DNA of 64,000 nt from positions 8,432 through 72,431 of the forward strand of contig JAWKHJ010000027.1 of NCBI GenBank assembly GCA_041394905.1. The letters run 5' to 3'. A program made the translations under genes and the position numbers. This document shows, piece after piece, positions 28,941-38,157 of the stretch. The notes below the pieces were generated by a model, which ran no database searches, had not been told where the DNA came from, and was given only the letters and a program-made list of their open reading frames with translations. Origin of the DNA: RI-231 sp041394905 (GTDB taxonomy: Bacteria; Acidobacteriota; Terriglobia; Bryobacterales; UBA6623). Position 1 is the first letter of the stretch, and each line of letters begins with the position of its first letter.

Positions 28941-29941
28941 GGGCGGATGCGGCGCTCGCGCGGCTTGCGCGCCAGGTAGTCGAGAACGGGCGCGGGCACG
29001 TCGGCGTTTTCCAGCCTAGCATCGCTGTCGAGGTCGGTTGCAATGGCGTCGGCGTCGCCTGAGAGCACGCGCTGGGCCCACTCGGGCTCGCCGAGCAGCA
29101 CGCGGCCCAGCCCCACGAGCGAACAGCCATCGCTGCGGGCGGCGAGCGCCTCGGCGGGCGTGGCGATGCCGCCCACAGCCATCGTCGGCAAGCCGAGCTT
29201 CCGCTCGAGCTGTTGCGCGCGTGGCAGCGGGTCGCCTGGGTTGCGGATGGAGCCGGCGAAGTAATTCGAGGCTGAGACGTCGAACAGCTCGACGCCCGCT
29301 TCAGCCAGCCTCTCTGCCAAACGGCGCAGCTCGTCGAAGCCGTAGCCATCCGGCCGCTTCTCTTCCGGGTCGAGGCGCATCCACAACGGACCGCCCCAGG
29401 CTTCCGCCGCCGCGCGCGCCACGGCGAGCGGGAACTGGACGCGCTCGTCGAAGCTCTTGCCCGGGTTGGTCGCCGGAGAGAAGAACTGTTGCACTAGGTA
29501 ACGGTGACCGCCGTGGATCTCGACTGCATCGAACCCGGCTTGGCGCGCGCGGTGCGCCCCAGCGGTGAAGGCTGCGACCAGCCGCTCCGGGTCCGCCTCG
29601 CTGAGCACGGGGACGCCGCCATGGCAGAGTTGCAGCACGGCGCGCGCGCCGGCGTCGCGTATCGTCTGAGCCGCGCGGGAAAGCGCCGGTAGGAGCGTAT
29701 TGCTATCGCAGCGGCACTGGCCATCGAACGAAATTCCGTCGGCGGAGACCGCGCATCCGGCCGTGATGATTGCGGCCAGGCCGCCAGCTGCTCGGCGGCG
29801 GTAGTAGGCAAGCTCGGCGTCGGAGATGGCGCCGTCGGGGTCGGCGGCGAAGGTCGGCATGGGCGCCATCACCAGCCGGTTCTTCAGCTCCAGGCCGGAG
29901 CGCGGCAGCGTCAACGGCTGGAAAAGCAGGGCGAAGCTCAT
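28937..29941 (-). CDS. Old yellow enzyme-family NADH:flavin oxidoreductase
   Basis: A 334-aa FMN TIM barrel. The start at 29941 (MSFALLFQPLTL) overlaps the acyl-CoA synthetase stop as ATGA. Family signatures: KNRLVMAPMPTF, AVLQLCHGG, the active-site EIHGGHRYLVQQFFSPATN, and GRVLLGEPEWA. The canonical HxxN/HxxH substrate pair is partly altered (EIHGGHRYL), as in the 2,4-dienoyl-CoA reductase-like branch. This single-domain form lacks the Fe-S and NADPH domains of FadH. Position between an acyl-CoA ligase and a PRTase suggests an enoyl-type substrate, but this is inference. Confidence 0.88.
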   Translation of the reverse strand: MSFALLFQPLTLPRSGLELKNRLVMAPMPTFAADPDGAISDAELAYYRRRAAGGLAAIITAGCAVSADGISFDGQCRCDSNTLLPALSRAAQTIRDAGARAVLQLCHGGVPVLSEADPERLVAAFTAGAHRARQAGFDAVEIHGGHRYLVQQFFSPATNPGKSFDERVQFPLAVARAAAEAWGGPLWMRLDPEEKRPDGYGFDELRRLAERLAEAGVELFDVSASNYFAGSIRNPGDPLPRAQQLERKLGLPTMAVGGIATPAEALAARSDGCSLVGLGRVLLGEPEWAQRVLSGDADAIATDLDSDARLENADVPAPVLDYLARKPRERRIRP

Positions 29942-31580
29942 GCGCTCTCGCCTGCGCCCTGCACTTTCTTCTCGCGCCCGTCCCAATGCGGCTCGCGCAA
30001 CACGCGCTTGAGGATCTTTCCGGTCGCGCCCTTGGGCAGCTCGGGCACGAAGTCGACCTGAGAGGGTACCTTGAAGCCGGCGAGATGCTCTCGGACGTGC
30101 TGGCGGATGGCGTCCGCGTCGAGCGTCTCGCCTGGCTTGAGCGCGACGATGGCGCGCGGCGTCTCGCCCCATTTTTCATGCGGCACGCCGATGACGGCGC
30201 ACTCGTAGACGGCTGGGTGCGCCGCGATGGTCTTCTCGATCTCGATGGACGAGATGTTTTCGCCGCCAGAGATGATGATGTCCTTTTTGCGGTCGACGAT
30301 GAGCACATAGCCGTCCTCGTCCCAAACGGCCATGTCGCCAGTGTGGAGCCAGTCGCCGTCCATGGCGGCGGCGGTGGCTTCGGGCTCGTTCCAGTAGCCG
30401 TCCATCACGCTGTCCGAGCGAATCAGGATCTCGCCGATGGACTGGCCGTCGCGCGGCAGGTCGACGCCGTCCACGTCGACCACCCGCATCTCCGCGCCGG
30501 CGATGGCGAAACCCGTCATGGCCTGACGGCGGATTCGGCTCTCGTCGTCGAGCTTGCCCAGGGTCGATTTGACGTAGGCCGCCGCGACCACGGGGCCGGA
30601 CTCGGTAAGGCCGTACCCGGGACGCAAACCGAGCAGCCGAAGCATTGCGTTCGAGCGCGCAGCCACGAGGAGCATATGATTTAGGGCGAGGCTGCCCAGC
30701 ATCACCTCTTCCAGCGACGAGAGGTCACGCTTCGTCGGCCTGGCATTGCAGCAGCGCCGAGCCCATGGTCGGCACCATCGCGGAGAACGCCGTCACGCCT
30801 TCGCCGCGCTCGATCAGCGCGCACAGCGCCGCCGGGTCGAAGCGTTTGACCATCACGTGACGGCCGCCCATAGGTGAGCGTGTGCGGACGTCCCCAACCG
30901 TTGGCGTGGAAGAGCGGAATGGTATGCGCCTCCACGCGTTTGTCGAAGGCGAGGCCGCCGTCGAGGCCGCCTTGCAGCATGATCACGTTGACGGCGTGGA
31001 GGTAGAGCGCGTGCGGTGACTCAACATCACGCCCTTGGGGCGGCCGGTCGAGCCGCTGGTGAACAGCCTGGCGCGATCGAGTTCTCGTCGATCGAAGTGA
31101 AGTCGACCGGGCGGGGCTGCGCGGCGGCCAAAGCGCCCTCGTAGCTGGGCTGCTCGAGCCAGTCGGGCGCATCGGGGATGGGCTCGAGCGAGAGCCAGCG
31201 CAGTTGCGGGAGCTGCTTTCGTAGCGCTTCGGCCAAGGGCAAAAATTCGGGGTCGAACACGACCAGCTTCGAACCGGAATGCTCGAGGATATACGCCTGC
31301 TCCTCGGCCGAGAGCCGCACGTTGAGTGACAGAAGCACGGCGCCGGCTATGGGGACGCCGTAATAGAGCTCGAGCAGTTGGTGGCAGTTGAAGCTGAGGC
31401 TCGCCACCTGATCGCCGCGCTCGATGCCGAGCTTGGGCAGGTACGGCTGGCCAAGCGCAGACTGCGGTCGAGCAGCTCGGAGTACGTCAGGCGTTTTTCG
31501 CCATCGACGACTCCCTGCTTGGAGCCGTACTCCTGAGCGGCGCGGAGCAGGCAGCGAACGGGCGTGAGCGGTAGATTCAT
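29938..31580 (-). CDS. AMP-dependent acyl-CoA synthetase (several frameshifts)
   Basis: Activates a carboxylic acid to its CoA thioester via an acyl-adenylate. About 545 aa from the ATG at 31580 (MNLPLTPVRCLLRAAQEYG), with shifts near 31460, 31075, 31030, 30870 and 30705. The ANL motifs include GYGLTESGPVV, GDWLHTGDMAVWDEDGY, DRKKDIIISGGENIS and the final catalytic lysine in PKGATGKILKR. It resembles fatty-acid ligases of the FadD/medium-chain group; chain length cannot be read. It is the first gene of the ligase-oxidoreductase-PRTase operon and starts 84 nt after the FGE-AMIN gene. Confidence 0.82.
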
Positions 31581-31664
31581 CGCGACTTGGCATCCTGTGC
31601 GGCTGATCCGCAACAGGTGGATTCCAGCAAATCCAGCGCGCGATGTCCAGGGACGCGACCCTGG

Positions 31665-32883
31665 TTATGGCTTCAGCTTGATCCGCAGCTCATTCGGCCA
31701 AGCTTCCACACGGTAGTTCTCTTTGCCGACTGCAGTCGATGACGGACGAAAGATAGGCGGCGTTGCCTGGAACTGCGAGTGGCGCACCGTCTTGATCCCC
31801 ACTCGGCCAACCTGTACGGTTCCAGTGACGGGTCGCAGGCTGCCGGTGCCGTCAGTGGTGACGTCGACGACCAGACGATCCGGCGCCTTGAGGGCGAACG
31901 GAAGCGCGCGACGCCGTCGGTCGCGATTTTGACCACACCCTCGCCGCCTCTTTTTCTGCGAAGCTTACGCCGGTTACGGCGACTGGTCCGCCGGGACGCA
32001 GCCGGCGGCCGGCGGTCGGTTTGGGCGCGGGAGCAGGCTTAGTCGCCGGCTTAGGCCGCGCCGCTGGCGTGGGCGGTGGTGACCGTTTGGCTGAGCCGCG
32101 GCGGCCGTTTGGACCGGTTGCGTTTGCCGCGGCGTTGGCGGTGGAGCGGCGCGGGTCACCGTGGTCGGCGCAGCCGCCCCGCCAGACGCGCGCATGACAC
32201 GGAAGGTGATGCGCTCCGACTTGGTTTCCGGGCGGCGCCGCCGCGCGTGTAGACGGTCGCGCTCGCAGGGTCGTTGCGGTATCCGCCCCCGCGCAGCACG
32301 CGATAGACGCCGTCGGCCGGTCCAGTCGGATCGTTGGCGGGCGAGTGCGCGTAGTAATCAGCGGAGTACCAATCGGCTGTCCACTCCCAGAGGCCGTGGC
32401 CGACAGCGTAGACGCCGTATGCGTTGCGGCGCTCGCTGCCGTCGGGCTCGCCCTGTCGCCCCAGGGTGGGCTTTTTTCTGCTCGAGACCGCCGCGGACAG
32501 CGCGTTCCCAACGCGCTTCGCTCGGGATCGAGTACGTGGCGCTCGCTTGCTTGCGAGAGCCATTCGCAGTAGGCATGCGCATCTTCCCAACTCACGCCTG
32601 TCACCGGCGCCGAGTCGGCGTTGTCTCCCGGGCTCGAATGGTCGCTGCGAAAGCGGCGGAACTCGCCGTTCGAGACGGGCCGCTCGCCGATCTCGAAGGC
32701 CGGCGTGCGCACCTTGTGAACGGGTTTCTCCCAGGAGCCGCCGATGTCGGACCCCATCGAGAACTCGCCTGCGGGCACGTCGGCCAATTGAGGCGATGTC
32801 TCGCGAGCGGATTGGCCGAGCGCGACGCGCATGGTCGCGGCGGCTAGGAGCGCGGCGGTCAGTGCGATCGCTCGTTGCAACAC
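31665..32883 (-). CDS. Exported FGE-sulfatase-fold protein with C-terminal AMIN domain (frameshifted)
   Basis: About 405 aa over several shifts (about 32500, 32440, 32200, 31935, 31905). A signal peptide (ALTAALLAAATM) is followed by an FGE-sulfatase fold: VPAGEFSMGSD, PVTGVSWEDAHAYCEWLS, AYGVYAVGHGLWEWTADW and YRVLRGGGYRN. The paired Cys needed by true formylglycine-generating enzymes are absent from the RVLRGG...RGGAARKP part. A Pro/Thr/Ala-rich linker (about 31990-32150) leads to an AMIN domain: VTGVSFAEKE, VVVKIATDGVARFR, ALKAPDRLVVDV, ending NELRIKLKP. AMIN domains bind peptidoglycan in AmiC and PilQ. The start is GTG 32883 or TTG 32880. Confidence 0.7.
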
Positions 32884-33062
32884 CTCCTAGTGTATCCGCT
32901 CGCGCAACGCGCGCCCGCGGCGTGGTTTTTTGCGAGAACGCTCGGCCAACCCTACCGCGAAACAGGACCCCTGCTCAGGGAATCGCTTTAGATCGCCGCG
33001 CGAGTCCGAGGGGCAAAATTAAGTAGACGGTCCCGCTCCGTCCGTTTCGAGGAAGACTTGGT

Positions 33063-34247
33063 TTGCATTGGATTCGCCCATTGATGGCCGGCTTGCCCGC
33101 AAAACTTGCGGTCGCGTTGCTAACGCTAAACGCGGCCTTGGCCCAGCCGGCGCCGGCGCAGAGCTTCATGATCTCCGAGGCGGACGCGCAGGCCTGGAAG
33201 ACCGAAATCCAGCGCGGCCAGAGACTCCAGGCGGAGGGCAAGTTCGACGAAGCCGAGAACGCGATGGTGGCCGCACTCAAGATTGCTGAGCGCTTCGGCT
33301 CTTCGGACATTCGCCTCGGCGCGAGTTTGAATACGCTCGCGCTGCTTTACCACGCGCGCGGCTCCTACTCGGCCGCCGAGCCGCTCTACCGCCGCGCGAT
33401 CCGGTCGCTCGAAGATGCGCTGGGGCCCGACCATGCCGCTTTGGCCAAAGTGCTGGGTAGCTTGTCCGCGCTTTACTTGACGCAAGAGCGCGGAGCAGAG
33501 GCGCGGCCGGTGGCCGAACGACGCTTGGCGATTCTCGAAAAGGCCGGCAATGCCGCGCCGGAAGACATCATCGACGCCCTCAACCAGCTTTCGCTCTCGG
33601 AGTTTCTCGAAGGCCGCTTCGAGTCGGCCGAGCGTTATCAGGGACGGGCCTTGGCGCTCCTCGAAGCCGATTGCGAAGCCAACGCCGCGGCGATCGCGGA
33701 AGGTGTGAGCAACCTGGGTGTGATCCAGGCCGCCGCCGGACGGTATGCACAAGCGGCGACCGCCTTCGAACGCGCCCTCGCGCTGCGCCGCCGCATGGGG
33801 GATCGGGATTCGATCGCTGTCGCGCGCGACGAGGGACACCTCGCGGAAGCCTACGCCCAGAGGCTGCAATTCGCCGAAGCCGAGCGGTTGGCCGAAGGGT
33901 CGCTGGAGCGACGGCGCCAATTGTTGCCGGCCAAGCACCCGGAGATTGCGACGACACTGAACAACCTGGGCGACATGCTGCGCGCGCAGGCGCAAGCCAA
34001 GCGCGCCGAGTCGCTGTTTCGCGATGCGCTTGCGATTTGGACCACCGAAGCGGGGCCGAACCACCTCGAGACGGCAGTCAGCCAATACAACTTGGCGATG
34101 ACGCTGGCTGACCAAGGCCGCTACGGCGATGCCGAGCAATTGTTCGGAAAATCACTCGCGACGCTCCGCATGCGTTTGGGTCCGAATCACCCGCAAGTGG
34201 GCGACGTGAGCCGCGCCTACGAGCAAGCACGCGCGCTGGCGCACTGA
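33063..34247 (+). CDS. Exported TPR protein (kinesin-light-chain type repeats)
   Basis: A 394-aa protein. The TTG at 33063 has GAGGAAG seven bases upstream; an in-frame ATG at 33084 is an alternative, and both give a signal peptide ending near ALAQPAPA. From residue about 50 to 390 it is a run of 42-residue TPR units with the Tpr_12 pattern (LGASLNTLALLYHARGSYS, AAEPLYRRAIRSLEDALGPDH, TAVSQYNLAMTLADQGRY). It ends in GPNHPQVGDV. Such arrays are protein-binding scaffolds. A related TPR gene follows after 33 bp. Confidence 0.85.
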   Translation: MHWIRPLMAGLPAKLAVALLTLNAALAQPAPAQSFMISEADAQAWKTEIQRGQRLQAEGKFDEAENAMVAALKIAERFGSSDIRLGASLNTLALLYHARGSYSAAEPLYRRAIRSLEDALGPDHAALAKVLGSLSALYLTQERGAEARPVAERRLAILEKAGNAAPEDIIDALNQLSLSEFLEGRFESAERYQGRALALLEADCEANAAAIAEGVSNLGVIQAAAGRYAQAATAFERALALRRRMGDRDSIAVARDEGHLAEAYAQRLQFAEAERLAEGSLERRRQLLPAKHPEIATTLNNLGDMLRAQAQAKRAESLFRDALAIWTTEAGPNHLETAVSQYNLAMTLADQGRYGDAEQLFGKSLATLRMRLGPNHPQVGDVSRAYEQARALAH

Positions 34248-34280
34248 CGTAGCCGCAATACGGCGCATCTGGACAAGTGG

Positions 34281-35366
34281 TTGCGGACCGTCTGCGGTAA
34301 ACTGACGGCAACAGGGTTCGACGGTTTCGCGGTGTGGTCTCTTCCTGAAATTGCTGCGGGAACGCGGCGACGTGTCGCCTCTTGGGCGATGTGCGCGGCG
34401 CTGACGTGTGTCGGCGTTGCGGCGGCGCAGAGCTCCGGCGTGGACGCGGCGATCGGCGACGCCGCGAGCGCCTTGCAGCAGGGCCGGCCCGGCGAAGCGC
34501 AACTGATCCTGGCCGCGGCGCTGCCGCAGGCGCGAGCCCTGGGCGCCGCCGACAAGCGACATGCCGAAACGCTGGTTCTGCTCGCCCGCGCGCACCGAGC
34601 GCTCGGAGACCTCGCCGAGCCCGAGGGCCTCTACCGCGAAGCCGACTCCGTGATGCGGACCGCCGAAGGGGCCCAAAGCGTCGAGTACGCCCGTTTCCTG
34701 AACGAAGTGGGCCGCTACTATCACACGCGCCGCAAGTACGACATGGCGGAGCGCTACTACCGCGAAGCGTTCCGCATCCGCGTCGAGCAGCTTGGCCAGG
34801 AGAACGCCGAGGTCGCCGAGGGCTTGTGCAATCTCGCGATTCTCTACGAGAACCAGGCGCGCTTCGACAAGGCGGAGAACTACTACCGTTACGCCTTGGC
34901 CTTGCGGCGCAAGCTGCTGGGCGAGGACAACCTCAAGACGATCGAAACGCGCGAACACTTCGCTCGGCTGCTCTACAGCATGCAGCGCACGGAGGCAGAG
35001 GAGTTGGCTTCCGAGGCGCGGGCGGAGCGGCGCACGATTCTTGCGGCGCAAGCCCCGCCGATCCCCGACCCAGCCGCCCTGCGAAGCCAGCAACGAGCCG
35101 TGCTCGGAGTTGGTCGAGGAAACGGAGCCGAGCCCGAATACACCGAAGAGGCCCGCATCGCCCGGCAAGAGGGGACGGTGCGGCTCGAGGTCACTGTGGA
35201 CGCGGACGGCAAGCCGCACAATCCGCGGGTCGTGCAGATCCTCGGCCTCGGTCTGGATGAGCAAGCGCTCGCTGCCGTGCGGCAATGGCGCTTTCGACCC
35301 GCGCGCATCAATGGCAAGAAGTCGGCCTGCCGGATCTTGTTGGCGATCGATTTCAGCTTGCTCTAG
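34281..35366 (+). CDS. TPR protein with C-terminal TonB-type domain
   Basis: About 361 aa. The N-terminus carries a hydrophobic signal-like segment (WAMCAALTCVGVAAAQ); the start could be TTG 34281 or a downstream GTG/ATG up to 34390. TPR units fill residues 60-230 (VEYARFLNEVGRYYHTRRKYD, AEGLCNLAILYENQARFD). Residues about 285-361 form a TonB C-terminal domain: RLEVTVDADGKPHNPRV, LDEQALAAVRQWRFRPA. Free-standing TonB-C proteins in Acidobacteriota are probably periplasmic adaptors. Its stop TAG overlaps the convergent gene's stop in a CTAG. Confidence 0.85.
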   Translation: MRTVCGKLTATGFDGFAVWSLPEIAAGTRRRVASWAMCAALTCVGVAAAQSSGVDAAIGDAASALQQGRPGEAQLILAAALPQARALGAADKRHAETLVLLARAHRALGDLAEPEGLYREADSVMRTAEGAQSVEYARFLNEVGRYYHTRRKYDMAERYYREAFRIRVEQLGQENAEVAEGLCNLAILYENQARFDKAENYYRYALALRRKLLGEDNLKTIETREHFARLLYSMQRTEAEELASEARAERRTILAAQAPPIPDPAALRSQQRAVLGVGRGNGAEPEYTEEARIARQEGTVRLEVTVDADGKPHNPRVVQILGLGLDEQALAAVRQWRFRPARINGKKSACRILLAIDFSLL

Positions 35367-36166
35367 CTCTGCGTGCGCGGCTTCTCGAACCAAACGGCTG
35401 AGACCTTCCAGGAGCGGTCGGTCGGGTCCACGCGCTGCATCTCGACGCGGTGGCCCCGCCCGGCAAGGAATTCATCGACCGCCTTCCGGCAGCCGGGCCA
35501 GCCGAGATAGTCATCGACGATGACGAATCCGCCCGGCTCGACTTGGTCGTAGAGATTCTCCAGGCAGCAGCGCGTGGATTCATAGAGATCGGCGTCCAGC
35601 CGTAGGACGGAGATTGGGCCGATTTGCGGGGCGGTGTCGGGCAGTGTTTGGTCGAACCAGCCTTTTTCGATGGCGATCGAGGCCGGGTCGAGACGCAGCT
35701 CGTCGAAGAGTAGCCTGCGCACATCGTCGATCGGGGCGGCGTATTCGCCCGCGGCGGCTTGCCGGTTAGCGCGGTCGTGCTCAGAGGGTTCGGGCAGGCC
35801 TTCGAAAGAATCGAACAGCCATGTTCGCCGCGGGGGATCCGCCTCAGCGGCCAGGGCCGCCATCACGCCCCCGCAGCCGCCGCGGTAGACGCCGCACTCG
35901 ACGAAGGCGCCCACAATGCCCTGCTCTTCGGCTCTGACGCAAAGCCGGTAGAGAGCGAGCAGCCCCCAGGCGCCGATCAAAGTATAGGGCCCGACCTGCT
36001 CGAAGAGTCGGATCATGCGGCGGCGTTCGGCTCCCTTCCGAGGACCCGAAAATCTCCAGATTGCGCGGTTGAGCAACCGCGCCACGCCGGGATGGGATTT
36101 GTAGAACCGCCTCGCCGGCCGCAGCAGCAGCTCCAGGCGGTGTGCGATCCCGGTTGAGCGTTCCAC
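35363..36166 (-). CDS. TylF-type O-methyltransferase
   Basis: A 267-aa SAM and metal-dependent methyltransferase. AFVECGVYRGGCGGVMAAL is motif I; LFDSFEGLPEP, RLDADLYEST and GGFVIVDDYLGWPG are TylF/MycE-family hallmarks, the Asp residues forming the metal site. Family members methylate sugar hydroxyls. It sits next to a divergent GT-C glycosyltransferase (48 bp), consistent with a role in modifying a surface glycan or glycolipid. No defects. Confidence 0.88.
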   Translation of the reverse strand: MERSTGIAHRLELLLRPARRFYKSHPGVARLLNRAIWRFSGPRKGAERRRMIRLFEQVGPYTLIGAWGLLALYRLCVRAEEQGIVGAFVECGVYRGGCGGVMAALAAEADPPRRTWLFDSFEGLPEPSEHDRANRQAAAGEYAAPIDDVRRLLFDELRLDPASIAIEKGWFDQTLPDTAPQIGPISVLRLDADLYESTRCCLENLYDQVEPGGFVIVDDYLGWPGCRKAVDEFLAGRGHRVEMQRVDPTDRSWKVSAVWFEKPRTQS

Positions 36167-36213
36167 CGTCTCGAGTTTCTAGAATAGCGAAAGCGGCCCG
36201 ATCCTCCCGCTTC

Positions 36214-37893
36214 ATGCATTCCGCCGTCGCAGCAACAGACAAGTCCTCGAAAAAGCGTAAGCGGCGCAACCGCGAAGAGCCCGCCGCCGCAACGCGCGCT
36301 CCTTGGTGGACGCGCGAGCGGATTGCCTTTGCCGCCCTGCTTGCGCTTGCGGCCGCCTTGCGCATCTATCGCCTGATGGCGGACTATCCCGTCGTCAGCG
36401 ACGAGAGCATCTACTTGCGCTGGGGCGAGATCATCGAGCACCAAGGCCAGTGGTTCATCTCGCTGCTCGACGGCAAGCAACCGCTCAGCTACTGGTTTTA
36501 CGCCCTCGAACGTATGGTCGCGCCGTCGGCCGACCCGCTTTGGATGGGACGCATGACCTCCGTCGCCGCCGGTGTGGCGACCACAGCGCTGATCTTTTGG
36601 ATCGGCCGCCGGCTCGACGGGTTCGTCGCAGGTTTTGCGGGCGGGCTGCTCTACGCGGTGTTTCCCTGGGCCATGATGTACGACCGGCTGGTCTATACCG
36701 AGGCGCTGGTCAACGTGACGGGCGCGGCCCTGGTCTGGGCGTGCCTCTATGCCTTTGATAAGGAACCGAGATCGCCGGGCCGAGACGCGTTGGCTGGCCT
36801 GGTTTTCGGACTGGGCTTTTGGATGAAGTCGACGGCGCTGCTGTTCGCGGTGGTTCCGTTGGTGATCGGGAGTTGGAAGCGGCGAGGGCAGCCTGTCGAG
36901 CTGGCCAAGAGCTGGGCGACGATGGCCGCGGCCGCCGCGCCATTTCCATTGCTGTCTTGGGTGTTCAAGCCCGTCGCGCCGATGTTCGAGACGGCCTCGA
37001 CGGTGCTGCACCATACGACGTTCTTCGTCGACCCGGCGGAGTTTCTAGCGAATCCGTTCACGCGATTCATTCAAAACGCGCCGCGGTTCGGCGAGTACAT
37101 TCCGTACCTGGTCAGCTCTCCGGCGGCAATTGGGATTGCCTTGTCGCTGGGCTACCTGCTCTGGCGGCGCTCGGTTCCGGGCCTGATTGTGGCGTTGATC
37201 GGCGGCGTGCCTCTGATGGTGCAGTTCTTCGTGCTGACGTTCCTGCCCACGCGCTACCCCTACCCGCACCTGTGGCCGGCGCTGCTGCTGGCCGGGCTGG
37301 CAACGGCGGAGCTCGGACGGCAGCTGAGCGAGAAGATGGCTGAGCCTCAGGCATGGCGCGCGGCCTGGGCCGTCTTTGCCGTGCTGCTCGCTGGGCCGAT
37401 GCTGGTGCGTACCGCCTTCGTACTGCAAGACCCCAAGAACAACATCTCGCCCCACGACACGGGCCTGTACTTCGGCTCCTATTCCCACGCCGGCTTCGGC
37501 GTCGCGGAGGCGATCAGCTACCTACGCAGCGAGGCCCTGCGTAACGGGCCGATGATCTTGCTGGTCGATCCGATCTGGAGCGTCCCGGCGGACGCGATCT
37601 TCCCCTACCTGAACTTCAAGTACGGGATTCGCGTTTATGAAGCCTGGTGGACGCAGATTTCTCCCACCCACGCGATCATGCCCGAGGCCGAGGTCGACCT
37701 GATGCGCTCGCATTACGAGCGGATTCCCGCCGGCAAGCTCGATTTCCGGACCGCGAAGCGCGTGTTCTACCTCACCGACACGAACTACTACACACCCGAG
37801 GCCGTGCACGTGCGCCAGCCGACCGCACAGCCGGTCATCCGCTTCCTCAAGCCCGGCGGCAAGCATTCGATCGACATCTACCGCTTGAAGTGA
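36214..37893 (+). CDS. GT-C family membrane glycosyltransferase (ArnT/PMT-like)
   Basis: A 559-aa polytopic protein. The ATG at 36214 is preferred because the upstream extension overlaps the divergent gene. A basic cytoplasmic N-terminus (KSSKKRKRRNREE) precedes about ten membrane segments. The GT-C acidic motif in the first periplasmic loop is PVVSDESIYLRWG. The C-terminal part is soluble and beta-rich. Such enzymes transfer sugars from polyprenyl-phosphate carriers. The neighbouring TylF methyltransferase fits a shared glycan pathway. Confidence 0.82.
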   Translation: MHSAVAATDKSSKKRKRRNREEPAAATRAPWWTRERIAFAALLALAAALRIYRLMADYPVVSDESIYLRWGEIIEHQGQWFISLLDGKQPLSYWFYALERMVAPSADPLWMGRMTSVAAGVATTALIFWIGRRLDGFVAGFAGGLLYAVFPWAMMYDRLVYTEALVNVTGAALVWACLYAFDKEPRSPGRDALAGLVFGLGFWMKSTALLFAVVPLVIGSWKRRGQPVELAKSWATMAAAAAPFPLLSWVFKPVAPMFETASTVLHHTTFFVDPAEFLANPFTRFIQNAPRFGEYIPYLVSSPAAIGIALSLGYLLWRRSVPGLIVALIGGVPLMVQFFVLTFLPTRYPYPHLWPALLLAGLATAELGRQLSEKMAEPQAWRAAWAVFAVLLAGPMLVRTAFVLQDPKNNISPHDTGLYFGSYSHAGFGVAEAISYLRSEALRNGPMILLVDPIWSVPADAIFPYLNFKYGIRVYEAWWTQISPTHAIMPEAEVDLMRSHYERIPAGKLDFRTAKRVFYLTDTNYYTPEAVHVRQPTAQPVIRFLKPGGKHSIDIYRLK

Positions 37894-37900
37894 ACCCGCC

Positions 37901-37926
37901 AAAAAAAGCGCCCCGCGATGGGGCGC
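37901..37926 (-). terminator. Hairpin with A/T tract between glycosyltransferase and sulfatase
   Basis: A 7-bp GC stem (37908-37914 with 37920-37926) is preceded by seven A, giving an intrinsic terminator in the leftward direction. It lies just after the rightward glycosyltransferase stop; as a plus-strand terminator it is weak because no T-run follows. Confidence 0.5.
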
Positions 37927-38157
37927 AATCAAGTTAAGAGAAACCAGGAAAACCGAAGTTCTCCGGTTAGGGGTTAGGGGTCGTCGCGTTGCGCGGGATT
38001 TGGCATCGCGCAAAACTTGGGCGAACGCGCCTAGCGGTTCGGAAACCCCATTGTGGGGACGCGCTGCGCGGGTCGCATATAGCCCCTATGGTCTAAATCC
38101 AGAGTTGGTTAGGGGTGGCATTCGCCGCTTGGTCGCCGTGCTAGACTTGGCGCCGTC

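Noticed and set aside
37960..37985. Telomere-like GGTTAGGGGTTAGGGG repeat
   Set aside because: Only two to three G-runs are present, too few for a tandem repeat or a clear four-tract quadruplex.
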